A program made the translations under genes and the position numbers. The notes beneath the pieces were generated by a model. The model did no database searches, was not told where the DNA came from, and was given only the letters and a program-made list of their open reading frames with translations. Shown here in pieces: positions 52,793 to 61,899 of a DNA stretch of 64,000 bases (position 1 is the stretch's first letter; each line of letters opens with the position of its first letter). This DNA is from Streptomyces pyxinae (lineage in GTDB: Bacteria > Actinomycetota > Actinomycetes > Streptomycetales > Streptomycetaceae): positions 558,001 to 622,000 of the forward strand of contig NZ_JANUGQ010000001.1 in assembly GCF_024756275.1 (NCBI RefSeq). Direction: 5' to 3'.

Positions 52793-53899
52793 ATGGAGAC
52801 GTTCCTCTGGTTTCTGCTCGTCCTCGGGATGCTCGGCGTGATCGTGGTGCCCTGGGTGCTGCGCCGCCGCGGCGGCATCCGGCTGGCCGCCCCCGGCTCG
52901 CCGGACGCCGCCGACCCCGAGGCGTACGGCTTCGTGCGCCAGGAGCGGCTGGACGTACGGATGCCGGGGCCGGACCAGGATCTGCTGGACGTGCTGGACG
53001 TGGTGCAGCACACCCAGGAGTGGCGGGCCGCCGCCCAGCTGCTGGCGGGCACGCCCAAGGAGGGCGAGCTGCGCTGGCAGCGGGTGCAGGCGTTCGCGGG
53101 CGCCGCCTCGCTGGAGCTGCGGGACCGGCCGGGCGCGGGCGGGGCCTGGCTGCGGGCCTGGCGAGCCGAGGCGCCGAAGGACGCGGGCGGGGCGGCGGTG
53201 CACGCCGAGTTCCTGGTGCAACAGGCGTGGAGGTCCTCGTCGGCCGGGCGGGACGACTTCCGGATCATCCTGGAGGAGGCCCGTACGGTCTGCGGCGAGG
53301 CCGCGCTGCTGGCGCCGGGCGACCCGGTGCCGTACATCGTGGAGCTGGCCGTGGCGCGCGGCCTCGGATACGGCCATGAGCAGTTCGACCAGATGTGGGC
53401 CAAGATCATCGACCGGGCGCCGGAGCACATGGGCGCCCATCTGGCCGCCCTCCACTACTGGTGCGAGAAGTGGCACGGCTCCCGGCAGGACGCCGACCGG
53501 TTCGCGCAGTCGGCCGCCGCCCGGGCGCCCCGGGGCTCGCTGCTGGCCGCGCTGCCGCTGTTCGCGCTCTGGGAGCACCTGGACGACATCACCATGGTGC
53601 GGGACTTCTACCGGACGGCCGTGGTGTCGAAGGCCATGGACGGCGCGCTCCACGCGGTGCACTCGGCCCGGCCGGACGACCCGATGCTCGCCCACGTCCG
53701 CCATCTGCTGGTGCACTTCCTGGTGGGCGCCGAGCGCTGGGCCGAGGCGATGCACCAGCTCGTGCGGGTGGACGGCCATGTGGGGGCGCTGCCCTGGACC
53801 CTGAGCGAGGACCCGGCGGCGCGGTACGCGATATACCGGGCGCTGGCCGTCGCCGGCTACGAGGCCAACGGCGGCACCCCGGCGACCCTGCCGCACTGA
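52793..53899 (+). CDS. Membrane-anchored helical-repeat protein of unknown function
   Basis: A 368-residue protein with one N-terminal membrane helix (about 3-20, LWFLLVLGMLGVIVVPWVL), a basic RRRGG stop-transfer and a large cytoplasmic alpha-helical body. The body has regularly spaced Trp/Ala helices (QEWRAAAQLLAG, ELRWQRVQAFAGAASLELRD, GAHLAALHYWCEKWHGSRQD), giving a TPR/SEL1-like impression. I recognise it as a conserved Streptomyces protein without assigned function. The start ATG 52793 has no proper ribosome site; AATA-rich sequence lies just upstream. Divergent from metB. The much longer open frame upstream is antisense to metB and not coding. Confidence 0.8.
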   Translation: METFLWFLLVLGMLGVIVVPWVLRRRGGIRLAAPGSPDAADPEAYGFVRQERLDVRMPGPDQDLLDVLDVVQHTQEWRAAAQLLAGTPKEGELRWQRVQAFAGAASLELRDRPGAGGAWLRAWRAEAPKDAGGAAVHAEFLVQQAWRSSSAGRDDFRIILEEARTVCGEAALLAPGDPVPYIVELAVARGLGYGHEQFDQMWAKIIDRAPEHMGAHLAALHYWCEKWHGSRQDADRFAQSAAARAPRGSLLAALPLFALWEHLDDITMVRDFYRTAVVSKAMDGALHAVHSARPDDPMLAHVRHLLVHFLVGAERWAEAMHQLVRVDGHVGALPWTLSEDPAARYAIYRALAVAGYEANGGTPATLPH

Positions 53900-54011
53900 G
53901 GAGACCGTCCCGGGGAGCCGCCCCGGGGTGCGGCGGGCCGTCGCGGGGTGGCCGCGGAACGCTGCGGAGTGCGGGCCGCCATGAGCGGGAGCCGCCGCGG
54001 GCGGGGCCCGT

Positions 54012-54205
54012 CACGAGGCGGAGCGGCCGGACGCGTTCCTCGGCGCGGAGACCGTCGCGGGGATCATCGTGAAGGCCGGCGGGCCGGCCGGTCCGCTGCC
54101 CGAGGCCCGGACCGTGCTGCTGGCCGGCGCCGGCGGCTACCTGGGCCGTTTCCTGTGCCTGGAGTGGCTGGAGCGCGTCGACGAGCGCGGCGGCACCCTG
54201 GTGAG
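54012..54205 (+). pseudogene. Relic of a carboxylic acid reductase/thioester reductase domain
   Basis: The frame through 54069 encodes [19 protein letters not shown] and [20 protein letters not shown] plus [13 protein letters not shown]. This is the entry and NAD(P)-binding Gly-motif of the R domain of carboxylic acid reductases or NRPS terminal reductases. A complete enzyme would be about 400 (domain) to 1,150 residues. The match ends abruptly at about 54205 in repeats, and nothing upstream supplies the adenylation domain. The 53900-54474 interval otherwise shows only GC-rich repeats. Confidence 0.6.
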
Positions 54206-54235
54206 CACCGGAGACGCCGGACGGGCACCAGGCGT

Positions 54236-54313
54236 GCGGGTACCGGGCGGTACGCCGAGGACGAGTACCGAGGAGGCGTCGGGGCGCGGGTACCGGGCGG
54301 TACGCCGAGGACG
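54236..54313. repeat. 28-bp direct repeat pair flanking the reductase relic
   Basis: GCGGGTACCGGGCGGTACGC starts a 28-bp block at 54236-54263 repeated exactly at 54286-54313. A third partial copy (11 bp) is at 54359-54369. Confidence 0.85.
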
Positions 54314-54474
54314 GGCGCCGGTTGCCGGAGAACGGCGCCGGACGGCGCGCGCCGGGGTGCGGGTACCGGAATTCCGCGTCCGCCCGAGGCGTTCCCCTCC
54401 TGTCCGCCCGCACCATGGAATTCCGCCGACGGGCCCGCGTCCCGCGTTCCGTGTCCGAGAAGGAGACCGAGTAC

Positions 54475-55137
<663 letters not shown>

Positions 55138-55238
55138 CCCCTCTTCTCCCGGCATCCCCCGCTATCCCGGCGCCCGCACCGCCGACCACACAGGGGCGCC
55201 GTTCCCCGGCCACGCCCGGTGAGCGGCGCCCCCGCGCG

Positions 55239-55271
55239 TGCCCGCACCCGCCGACCAGCGGTGCGGGCGCG
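55239..55271. terminator. Hairpin terminator between convergent genes
   Basis: GTGCCCGCACCCGC (55239-55252) pairs with GCGGTGCGGGC (from 55259) with one bulged C. It lies directly after the stop of the minus-strand small gene at 55273. Confidence 0.65.
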
Positions 55272-55272
55272 G

Positions 55273-55581
55273 TCACTTCGGCGGGTCGCCCTTGACGATC
55301 TTGCCGTGTTCGTCGACCACCACCGTGCTGCGGTACTCGTCCCATGGGTCGCCGGCGACCTGGGGTTCCTTGCCCTCGGGACAGCGGACGAAGCCCTTCG
55401 GGGGCTGCTCGTCGCCGGGGACTTCGCTTCCGCCGGTCAGCCTGGTCCGCCCGGAGCGGACGCGTCTGAGTACGCGGACTCGCCCCCACCACCGGCGATC
55501 GGCATAGGTGCGATTTACACCTAGCCGTCGGGGTACCCGCCCGGACGTGGGCGTTTCCGGCCGGACCGGCGGGAAACGCAC
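55273..55581 (-). CDS. Small hypothetical protein, start and frame uncertain
   Basis: The last 50 residues (PGDEQPPKGFVRCPEGKEPQ, then GDPWDEYRSTVVVDEHGKIV) have strong G/C third-position bias and a convincing composition, and the stop is followed at once by a terminator. The first half of the frame is Arg-rich and less convincing. A second frame upstream gives MPIAGGGGESAYSDASAPGG from ATG 55503 but stops at about 55437, which would fit one protein interrupted by a frameshift. No family recognised. Confidence 0.45.
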   Translation of the reverse strand: MRFPPVRPETPTSGRVPRRLGVNRTYADRRWWGRVRVLRRVRSGRTRLTGGSEVPGDEQPPKGFVRCPEGKEPQVAGDPWDEYRSTVVVDEHGKIVKGDPPK

Positions 55582-55797
55582 GGGCCCGGTGGCGCCGGGA
55601 GACGGCGCGCCGGACTATACGCGGGCGGAGCCGCCCGCAGGACCCCAGGGGCCCGCAGCCCCAGAAGACCACCGAGGGACCCCGGACAGCCCCCACAGAC
55701 CGAAGACAGACCTCAGACACACCTCAGCGAGTGACGAGACCGCCGCGCCCGGCACCGGCCGGGCGGACCGGGCGGCTCGCCGGAATGGAGTGCCCGC

Positions 55798-57171
55798 ATG
55801 TCGGCCTACCGCATTGTCAACCCCGCCACCGGCGAGAGCGTCAAGGAGTTCCCGACCGCGACCGACGCGGAGCTGGACCGGGCGGCCGGGCGCGCTCACC
55901 AGGCGTACCTGGGCTGGCGCGGCAGCGAGCCCGCCGAGCGGGCGGCCGCGCTGAACCGGGTGGCGGACCTGTACGAGCAGCGCAAGGACGAGCTGGCGGC
56001 GATCATCACCCAGGAGATGGGCAAGCCGGTCAAGCAGGCCCGGGGCGAGATCGACACCGTGATCTCGATCTACCGCTACTACGCCGACAAGGGCCCGGGC
56101 TTCCTGGCGGACGAGGAGCTGGAGGTCGTCGCCGGCGGCCGGGCCGTCATCCGCAAGCAGGCGGTCGGCACGCTGCTCGGGATCATGCCGTGGAACTTCC
56201 CCTACTACCAGGTCGCCCGGTTCGCCGCGCCCAACCTGATGCTCGGCAACACGATCCTGCTGAAGCACGCCCCGCAGTGCCCGCAGTCGGCGCTGGAGAT
56301 GGAGCGGATCTTCCAGGACGCCGGGCTGCCGGACGGGGCGTACGTCAACATCTTCGCCACCGACGACCAGATAGCCGACCTGATCGCGGACGAGCGCGTC
56401 CAGGGCGTCTCGCTCACCGGCTCGGAGCGGGCCGGCGCCGCCGTCGCCGAGACGGCCGGGCGCAACCTCAAGAAGGTCGTTCTGGAGCTGGGCGGCTCCG
56501 ACCCGTTCCTGGTGCTCGGTGCCACCGACCTGCGGCGCGTGGTGAAGCACGCCTTCAGCGGCCGGCTGGGCAACGCCGGCCAGGCGTGCAACGCGGCCAA
56601 GCGGATCATCGCCCTGGACGAGCACTACGACGCCTTCGTGGAGAAGTTCACCGAGGCCGTGCGCTCCGTGGTCCCGGGCGACCCGACCGACCCGGAGACC
56701 TTCATGGGGCCGCTCTCCTCGGAGAAGGCCGTCCAGTCGCTGGCCGAGCAGGTCGAGGACGCCGTCGCCAAGGGCGCCACCGTGCTCACCGGCGGCAAGC
56801 GCATGGACCGCCCGGGCGCCTGGTACGAGCCCACCGTGCTGACCGATGTCACCCCCGAGATGCGCGCCTACAAGGAGGAGTTGTTCGGCCCGGTGGCGGT
56901 GATCTACCGCGCCGGCTCGGAGGACGAGGCGGTCGAGTTCGCCAACAACAGCCCCTACGGCCTCAGCGCCTCGGTGCAGAGCGACGACGAGGCACAGGCC
57001 CACCGGGTCGCCCAGCGCCTGGAGACCGGCATGGTCTTCGTCAATGCCCCCTCCGGCACCGCCGCCGAGCTGCCCTTCGGCGGCGTCAAGCGCTCCGGCT
57101 TCGGCCGTGAGCTGGGCAAGTACGGCATGGAGGAGTTCGCCAACCACAAGCTGATCAGGGTGGTGAAGTAA
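55798..57171 (+). CDS. NAD(P)-dependent aldehyde dehydrogenase, succinate-semialdehyde type
   Basis: An aldehyde dehydrogenase of 457 residues, closest in pattern to NADP-dependent succinate-semialdehyde dehydrogenases. The cofactor site includes GIMPWNFPYYQVARFAAPN and SLTGSERAGAAVAE; the general base is in VVLELGGSDPFLV (E230) and the nucleophile in GNAGQACNAAKR (C264). PFGGVKRSGFGRELGKYGMEEF at the C-terminus closes the active site. GGAG lies 7 nt before ATG 55798. Likely role: GABA or aldehyde oxidation to an acid. A perfect hairpin terminator follows at 57286-57326. Confidence 0.9.
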   Translation: MSAYRIVNPATGESVKEFPTATDAELDRAAGRAHQAYLGWRGSEPAERAAALNRVADLYEQRKDELAAIITQEMGKPVKQARGEIDTVISIYRYYADKGPGFLADEELEVVAGGRAVIRKQAVGTLLGIMPWNFPYYQVARFAAPNLMLGNTILLKHAPQCPQSALEMERIFQDAGLPDGAYVNIFATDDQIADLIADERVQGVSLTGSERAGAAVAETAGRNLKKVVLELGGSDPFLVLGATDLRRVVKHAFSGRLGNAGQACNAAKRIIALDEHYDAFVEKFTEAVRSVVPGDPTDPETFMGPLSSEKAVQSLAEQVEDAVAKGATVLTGGKRMDRPGAWYEPTVLTDVTPEMRAYKEELFGPVAVIYRAGSEDEAVEFANNSPYGLSASVQSDDEAQAHRVAQRLETGMVFVNAPSGTAAELPFGGVKRSGFGRELGKYGMEEFANHKLIRVVK

Positions 57172-57285
57172 CACCGGGACCCGGGTGTCTCCCGGACCCC
57201 CGCCACCTTCCGGATCCCCGGGCGCCTTCCGGGCCCCGGCGCCTTCCGGCGAACCCCGGGCGTCTCACGAATCCCCGACACCCCC

Positions 57286-57326
57286 GGAGCCGCCCGCGCG
57301 CACTCACGTGCCGCGCGGGCGGCTCC
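57286..57326 (+). terminator. Hairpin terminator after aldehyde dehydrogenase gene
   Basis: GGAGCCGCCCGCGCG (57286-57300) pairs perfectly with 57312-57326 over 15 bp; 11-nt loop. Confidence 0.8.
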
Positions 57327-57382
57327 GCCGTTCCGGTCCGGGCCGGCGGGGTCTGTCAGTGGGCCCGGCTACGGTTTCGGGC

Positions 57383-58369
57383 ATGGTGACGACGGATGAC
57401 GGAGAGACGGGGGGCCACCCTGCCGCAGGGGGTGACGGGACGGCGCTGGTCGGCCGGATACGGGCGCTGCGGGTCAACACGGCCTCGTCACGGCCACAGC
57501 TCTACCAGCCGATCACGCTGCTGTGGGCGATCGGCCGGGCGCTGCGCGGCGAGCCGCGGCTGCTGCCGTGGCGGGAGACGGAAGCCGCGCTGCGAGCGCT
57601 GCTGGAGCGCCACGGGCTGCGCGGCGAACGGCCGCGTCCCGACTATCCGGTGCTGGCCCTGCACCGGGCCGGGCTGTGGACGCTGCGGGGCCATCGGGCC
57701 GAGGTTCCGACGGCGCACGGGGACGGCAAGCTGCGGCAGTGGTTCGCCCAGAACTCCCCGGACGGCGGCCTGGCCACCCCGGTGCACGAGCTGATGCGGG
57801 CCTCGGGCGAGGCCAGGACCGCCGTGATCGGGGCGATCACGGACCGGTTCTTCACCGGCCTGGACGCGACTCCGCTGCTGGCGGACGTCGGTCTCACCGT
57901 CGCGACGGTGGCCGATGACGGAGGAAGTGTTCCCGGGAGCCCCGCGAGCCCCGCGCCGGAGGACCCCGCCACCCTGGCCGCCCAGTACCAGCGCTGGTGC
58001 GCGCTCGTGGAGAGCCGGGAGTCCGCGACCCGTGGGCAGCGCAGGGAGCGGCTGGTACGGGACCCGATACGGCTGGCCCAGGCCCGCCGGGCGGTGCTGG
58101 TGCGCTCGGGCGGCCGGTGCGAGAACCCCGGCTGCGCCGGGCAGCCCGGGGACCGTACGGACCGGGGAGAGCCGATCCTGGAGGTGGACCATGTGGACGG
58201 GATAGCGAGCGGCGGGCGCGACCACCCGAGCCGGATGGTCGCGCTCTGCCCCAACTGCCATGCCGTCAAGACCCGGGGCCGCAGCCGGCACGAGTTGCGG
58301 GAGCTTCTCTCGGCCGTGGCCCGGGAGCGCCACGAGAGCATGCCGGGAATGGCACCGGTCCGGGCCTGA
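57383..58369 (+). CDS. HNH endonuclease with N-terminal ScoMcrA-like (SBD-type) domain
   Basis: A 328-residue nuclease candidate. The N-terminal region (about 20-170: VNTASSRPQLYQPITLLWAI, LLERHGLRGERPRPDYPVLA, LWTLRGHRAEVPTAHGDGKL) resembles, from memory, the leading domain of ScoMcrA-type enzymes. Those recognise phosphorothioated or methylated DNA through a sulfur-binding domain. The C-terminal HNH fold (about 235-315) has the zinc pairs CENPGCAG and CPNCHAVKT and the catalytic ILEVDHVDGIASGG. The gene appears leaderless: TACGGT ends 7 nt before ATG 57383. A type IV restriction role against modified DNA is the leading hypothesis; an ordinary HNH protein is the alternative. No modification genes are adjacent. 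Confidence 0.8.
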   Translation: MVTTDDGETGGHPAAGGDGTALVGRIRALRVNTASSRPQLYQPITLLWAIGRALRGEPRLLPWRETEAALRALLERHGLRGERPRPDYPVLALHRAGLWTLRGHRAEVPTAHGDGKLRQWFAQNSPDGGLATPVHELMRASGEARTAVIGAITDRFFTGLDATPLLADVGLTVATVADDGGSVPGSPASPAPEDPATLAAQYQRWCALVESRESATRGQRRERLVRDPIRLAQARRAVLVRSGGRCENPGCAGQPGDRTDRGEPILEVDHVDGIASGGRDHPSRMVALCPNCHAVKTRGRSRHELRELLSAVARERHESMPGMAPVRA

Positions 58370-58420
58370 ACCTCGCGGGGGCCGGCGGCGGGGTGAACCT
58401 CCGGGGGCGGCTCGTGAGGG

Positions 58421-58801
58421 TCAGGCGGTGGTGGGGGTGGAGAGGGTGGCCGACTGGGCGGTGCGGATGCGGGCGGCGGTGGTGGCGGGGTCGTAGCCGG
58501 GCGGGAGGCCGTCGACGAGGAGGACGTCGCCCGCCATGTGCCGGGTGCGCAGCGGGATCAGCGCCTGGTAGGCCTCGGAGTCGTACCAGGCGCGGGCCGC
58601 GTCCAGGGACGGGAAGCCGATGATCACCAGGACGGACGGCCACGCGCCCTCCCGGACCTCCCGCTCGGGCGCTCCGTGGACCAGGAAGGTCCCGCCGAAG
58701 GGGCCCAGGGTGGCCTGGACGCGCTCCATGTAGGTGAGCACCTCCTCGGGCACATCGGTGCCGGCGGGCGGGCGCAAATTACCGAGGGCGTAGGCGGGCA
58801 T
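58421..58801 (-). CDS. DUF1330 protein
   Basis: A 126-residue ferredoxin-like (dimeric alpha/beta barrel) protein of the DUF1330 family. Marks are MPAYALGNLRPPAGTDVPEE at the start, the middle GGTFLVHGAPEREVREGAWP and PSLDAARAWYDSEAYQALIP. DUF1330 resembles YCII/EthD-type small enzymes but has no confirmed reaction. Start ATG 58801 leaves a leader with a possible GAGG site upstream. It is convergent with the HNH gene. Confidence 0.85.
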   Translation of the reverse strand: MPAYALGNLRPPAGTDVPEEVLTYMERVQATLGPFGGTFLVHGAPEREVREGAWPSVLVIIGFPSLDAARAWYDSEAYQALIPLRTRHMAGDVLLVDGLPPGYDPATTAARIRTAQSATLSTPTTA

Positions 58802-58960
58802 GAGGGGCCTCCGTGAGGATTCGGGTGGACCGCCGGGCGGCCCGGGCGGGGCCGGGGATCCGGTGGTGGCCTCATCCTGGCCGGTGGGCGCCGGGCGGTC
58901 GATGACCTCCGGGGTAATGGACCCGCCGGAGTGACGGACACGGAGCGCGTACGACAGCGG

Positions 58961-59139
58961 CGGCTCCGTGGAGCACGTACGACGAGGACGGCCACACGGA
59001 GCGCATACGAGTGCGTACGAGAAAGACGGCCACGCGGAGCACGCACGACGAAGGCGGCCACGCGGAGCACGCACGACGAAGGCGGCCACGCGGAGCACGC
59101 ACGACGAGGACGGCCACGCGGAGCGCGTACGACGAAGGC
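58961..59139. repeat. 28-bp minisatellite
   Basis: Units of GGCCACGCGGAGCACGCACG plus CGAAGGC run at 59028-59055, 59056-59083, 59084-59111 and 59112-59139. A copy with 10 extra bases precedes them (58990-59027) and a diverged copy lies at about 58961-58989. There are no unique spacers. The array fills most of the gene-free interval 58802-59230. Confidence 0.9.
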
Positions 59140-59171
59140 GGCGGCCTCCCGGGGTGGGAGGCCGCCGCCTT
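59135..59171. terminator. Hairpin terminator beside L,D-transpeptidase gene
   Basis: AAGGCGGCGGCCTCCC (59135-59150) pairs perfectly over 16 bp with 59156-59171; loop GGGGT. It overlaps the last repeat unit of the minisatellite and would end the minus-strand transcript. Confidence 0.8.
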
Positions 59172-59230
59172 GAGAGCCTGCGGAGCCCATGTCGGCCGTG
59201 TCGGCCGTGCCCGCCCGGCCGGCGGGGGCG

Positions 59231-60484
59231 TCAGACGGCGGAGCCGGCCTTCCAGTCGGCCCACTTCATGTTCCAGCCGTTCAGGCCGTTGTCCGGCTGG
59301 ACGGTCTTGTCCTTGCTGTTCTTGACCACGACCACGTCACCGACGATCGAGTTGTCGAAGAACCAGGCGGCGGGCTGGCCCGAGTCGCCGGCGCCCTTGA
59401 CGTCGTTCAGGCCCACACAGCCGTGGCTGGTGTTGCTGGAGCCGAAGATCGAGTCCGGACCCCAGTAGTTGCCGTGGATGAAGGTGCCCGAGGTGGACAG
59501 CCGCATGGCGTGCGGCACGTCCTTGATGTCGTACTCGCCCTTGCCGTCGTCGTCCGTGAAGCCGACGGTGGCGCCGTTCATCCGGGTCTCCTTGAACTTC
59601 TCGGAGATCACCATCTGACCGTTGTAGGTCGGGTTGTCCGGGGAGCCGGCCGAGATCGGGATCGACTTGACCGTCTCACCGTTGTGCGTGACCGTCATGG
59701 TCTTGGTGTTCACATCGACCGTCGAGACCTGGTTGCGGCCGATCTTGAAGGTGACGGTCTTCTGCTGGACGCCTCGGACGCCGTCCGCGCCCTCCACCCC
59801 GTCCAGGTTCAGCTTCATGGTGACGGTCGAGTTCTCGGTCCAGTACTTCTCGGGGCGGAAGTCCAGCCGCTGGCCGTTGAACCAGTGGCCGACGACCTCC
59901 TGGCCGCTGCTGGACGAGACCGTGATGCCGGCCTGGACGGCCTTGCGGTTGGTGATCGCCTTGTTGAAGTTGATCGACACCGGCATCCCGACGCCGACGG
60001 TGGAGCCGTTCTCGGGGGTGAAGTTGCCGATGAAGCTGTTGGCCTCGGAGACGGTGGTGAAGGAGGAGTTCTCGTGCGCCTCGCGGCCCTCGGAGTCCTT
60101 GGCACCGGCGGCGATCTTGTAGACCGTGGCCCGGTCCAGCTGCTCGCCGGGCTTCCAGCTCTTGCCGTCGGCGGCCAGCTCGCCCTTGACGGTCTTGCCG
60201 TCCGGGCCGGTCATGGTCACCTGGGTGAGCGTGCCGTCGCTGACGGTCACCTTGGCATCGTTGTTGATGCCGGCGTCGGTCGCCCCGTTCTTCGGGGAGA
60301 TCGTTATTCGGGCCTTCGAGGTCTGCTTCTCGGCGGCGGCGTCCACCTGAGCCTGTGACTTCTGCGTACCGTCGGCGCCACCGGCGTCGGCATCGTCACC
60401 GCCGTTGCAGGCCGTGAGCACCAGTACGCCGCCGAGCAGTGCGGACGCGGCCGCGAGACCCCTGCGCCGCTTACTGTCCGTCAT
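59231..60484 (-). CDS. L,D-transpeptidase lipoprotein
   Basis: A cell-wall crosslinking enzyme making 3-3 links in peptidoglycan. ATG 60484 has GGAG 8 nt upstream (ATG 60499 is an in-frame alternative without a site). A lipoprotein signal ends at LVLTACNG (C26). Two Ig-like domains (about 60-260: RITISPKNGATDAGINND, SFIGNFTPENGSTVGVGMP) and a YkuD catalytic domain (about 270-395) follow. The YkuD domain has GTFIHGNYWGPD and the nucleophile in NTSHGCVGLNDV. The layout matches mycobacterial LdtMt2-type and Streptomyces homologues. Product is tethered to the outer face of the membrane. Confidence 0.94.
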   Translation of the reverse strand: MTDSKRRRGLAAASALLGGVLVLTACNGGDDADAGGADGTQKSQAQVDAAAEKQTSKARITISPKNGATDAGINNDAKVTVSDGTLTQVTMTGPDGKTVKGELAADGKSWKPGEQLDRATVYKIAAGAKDSEGREAHENSSFTTVSEANSFIGNFTPENGSTVGVGMPVSINFNKAITNRKAVQAGITVSSSSGQEVVGHWFNGQRLDFRPEKYWTENSTVTMKLNLDGVEGADGVRGVQQKTVTFKIGRNQVSTVDVNTKTMTVTHNGETVKSIPISAGSPDNPTYNGQMVISEKFKETRMNGATVGFTDDDGKGEYDIKDVPHAMRLSTSGTFIHGNYWGPDSIFGSSNTSHGCVGLNDVKGAGDSGQPAAWFFDNSIVGDVVVVKNSKDKTVQPDNGLNGWNMKWADWKAGSAV

Positions 60485-60712
60485 CACACGCTTCTCCATC
60501 GTCGCCTATTTCTGCCAACATCCAGAACAACACGGATCGCTACCCACTCGGTTCCGCTTACGCGGACGATGTGGGCAACACCACTGACGGACGCGTCCTC
60601 CTCCGTACCGGTTCCCGGGCAGCCGCCGGGGAACCGGCCGGTTTCGGCCCCGTGGTGTTCCGGGGCCGCTCCGGAACCCGCGGAGGCGGTACGGGGCCCG
60701 CCGCGGCCGGGA

Positions 60713-61282
60713 CTACGTCCGGGGGCCGCCGCCGGGGTGGCCGTACCCGGGACGGCCGGAGCCGCCGGAGCCGTCGCCGCCCCCCGTCCCACCGTACGAG
60801 CCGTCGTCCGCCTCGTCGTCCGCTTCGGCGTCCGTCCCGCCGGCCGTCTCCCCGTCCACCTCCCCGTCCGTCTCGTCGTCCACCTCGTCGTCGATCTCGT
60901 CGTACGGCTCCTCGTCGAAGTAGTCGCCGTAGTCGCCGTCGCCGTCGACGGTCTCCGCGTCGCCGAAGGGGTCGAGCTCCCAGACGGCGTCGTCGGCGTC
61001 CGCGAACGGATCGGCGCCGGCCGTCTCGCTGCCCCAGGAGGCCCGGGCCAGCTCCACCCCGGGGACGCCGGCCACCAGCTCGGACGGGTCGACCAGATAG
61101 GCCAGCGCCTCCGCCGCGTCCTCGCGCACCGCCGCCCGCGCCTGGTCCCGTGCGTACTCCTCCTCCGCCGGTTCCGCTTCGACCTGCTCCAGGGCGGCCC
61201 GGCTGAGCGCGGCGGGGTCGGTGATCTCCACCACCAGCTCGGCGCGGAGTCGTACATACCGTGATGTTTCAGAAGGGCTCAT
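60713..61282 (-). CDS. Hypothetical protein with acidic low-complexity tail
   Basis: A 189-residue protein from ATG 61282. The N-terminal half (SPSETSRYVRLRAELVVEIT, LVDPSELVAGVPGVELARAS) is compact and reads as a real conserved Streptomyces domain. From about residue 115 it turns into a highly acidic tail (DPFADADDAVWELDPFGDAE, then many DGETDGE-like steps) and ends in a Gly-rich stretch. The DNA of the tail is a run of GTC/GTCGTC-type trinucleotide repeats. No signal peptide or membrane helix. Function unknown. Confidence 0.7.
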   Translation of the reverse strand: MSPSETSRYVRLRAELVVEITDPAALSRAALEQVEAEPAEEEYARDQARAAVREDAAEALAYLVDPSELVAGVPGVELARASWGSETAGADPFADADDAVWELDPFGDAETVDGDGDYGDYFDEEPYDEIDDEVDDETDGEVDGETAGGTDAEADDEADDGSYGGTGGGDGSGGSGRPGYGHPGGGPRT

Positions 61283-61389
61283 ATGACGGAGCGTAAGGTG
61301 CTGCCCGCCCGCGACTTTCCCGCGACCCGCTGAGTTCATTAGCATCGGCGTACACACCAATTTCCCGTTCTCCAAGGGGATATGAATCT

Positions 61390-61836
61390 GTGTCCGTCGC
61401 TCGACGACCCCTTCTCACCGCCACCGCCGCAGGCACCCTGCTCTGCGCGCTCTGGTTCGTACCCTCGGCCAACGCCACCGACGAGGCGCCCGCGGGCGGC
61501 ACTCCCGACCGGGCCCGGACGGCCGTGACGGATGCCGCCGGTGCCGGTTCCCGTGCCGATTCCGGTTCCGCCGCGCACCGGGCCTCGGACGTGTCGGCGC
61601 GCACGCCGGACACGCCGGACACGCCGGCGAACGGCGCCCTGTCGGCCGACGGCGCCGTGTCGGCAGACGATGCCGGCCCCGCCGATGACGACGACACCGC
61701 CGCCGCCGGACCGGTGCTGGCCGACACCGGTGCCGTGGACACCGCCCCGTATCTGATCGGCGGCACCGCCTTCCTCGGCATGGGCGCCGGTCTGGTGGCC
61801 TTCGCGGTACGCAAGGGGGCGCCGGCCGCGCACTGA
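61390..61836 (+). CDS. Secreted LAxTG-type sortase substrate
   Basis: A 148-residue surface protein from GTG 61390 (AAGGGGA about 10 nt upstream). It has a Sec signal (about 1-29, ending SANA-TDE) and a long Ala/Asp/Thr-rich low-complexity body. The C-terminal sorting signal is LADTG, followed by a hydrophobic helix (PYLIGGTAFLGMGAGLVAFAV) and a basic RKGAPAAH tail. LAxTG is the motif of class E sortases common in high-GC actinobacteria. No catalytic domain is visible, so it is probably a structural or decoy surface protein. It is convergent with hutH across a perfect terminator. Confidence 0.75.
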   Translation: MSVARRPLLTATAAGTLLCALWFVPSANATDEAPAGGTPDRARTAVTDAAGAGSRADSGSAAHRASDVSARTPDTPDTPANGALSADGAVSADDAGPADDDDTAAAGPVLADTGAVDTAPYLIGGTAFLGMGAGLVAFAVRKGAPAAH

Positions 61837-61856
61837 GCGGCGGGCGCCCCCTGGGC

Positions 61857-61886
61857 GGGCCCGGTACCGGCAGCGGTACCGGGCCC
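61857..61886. terminator. Bidirectional hairpin terminator
   Basis: GGGCCCGGTACCG (61857-61869) pairs perfectly over 13 bp with 61874-61886; loop GCAG. Serves both the LAxTG gene and hutH. Confidence 0.8.
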
Positions 61887-61899
61887 GGGTATCCGGCGG

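Noticed and set aside
58990..59139. 28-bp repeat array considered as a CRISPR array for the type I-E operon
   Set aside because: The units abut each other with no unique spacers, and the unit lacks the GC-hairpin form of I-E repeats.
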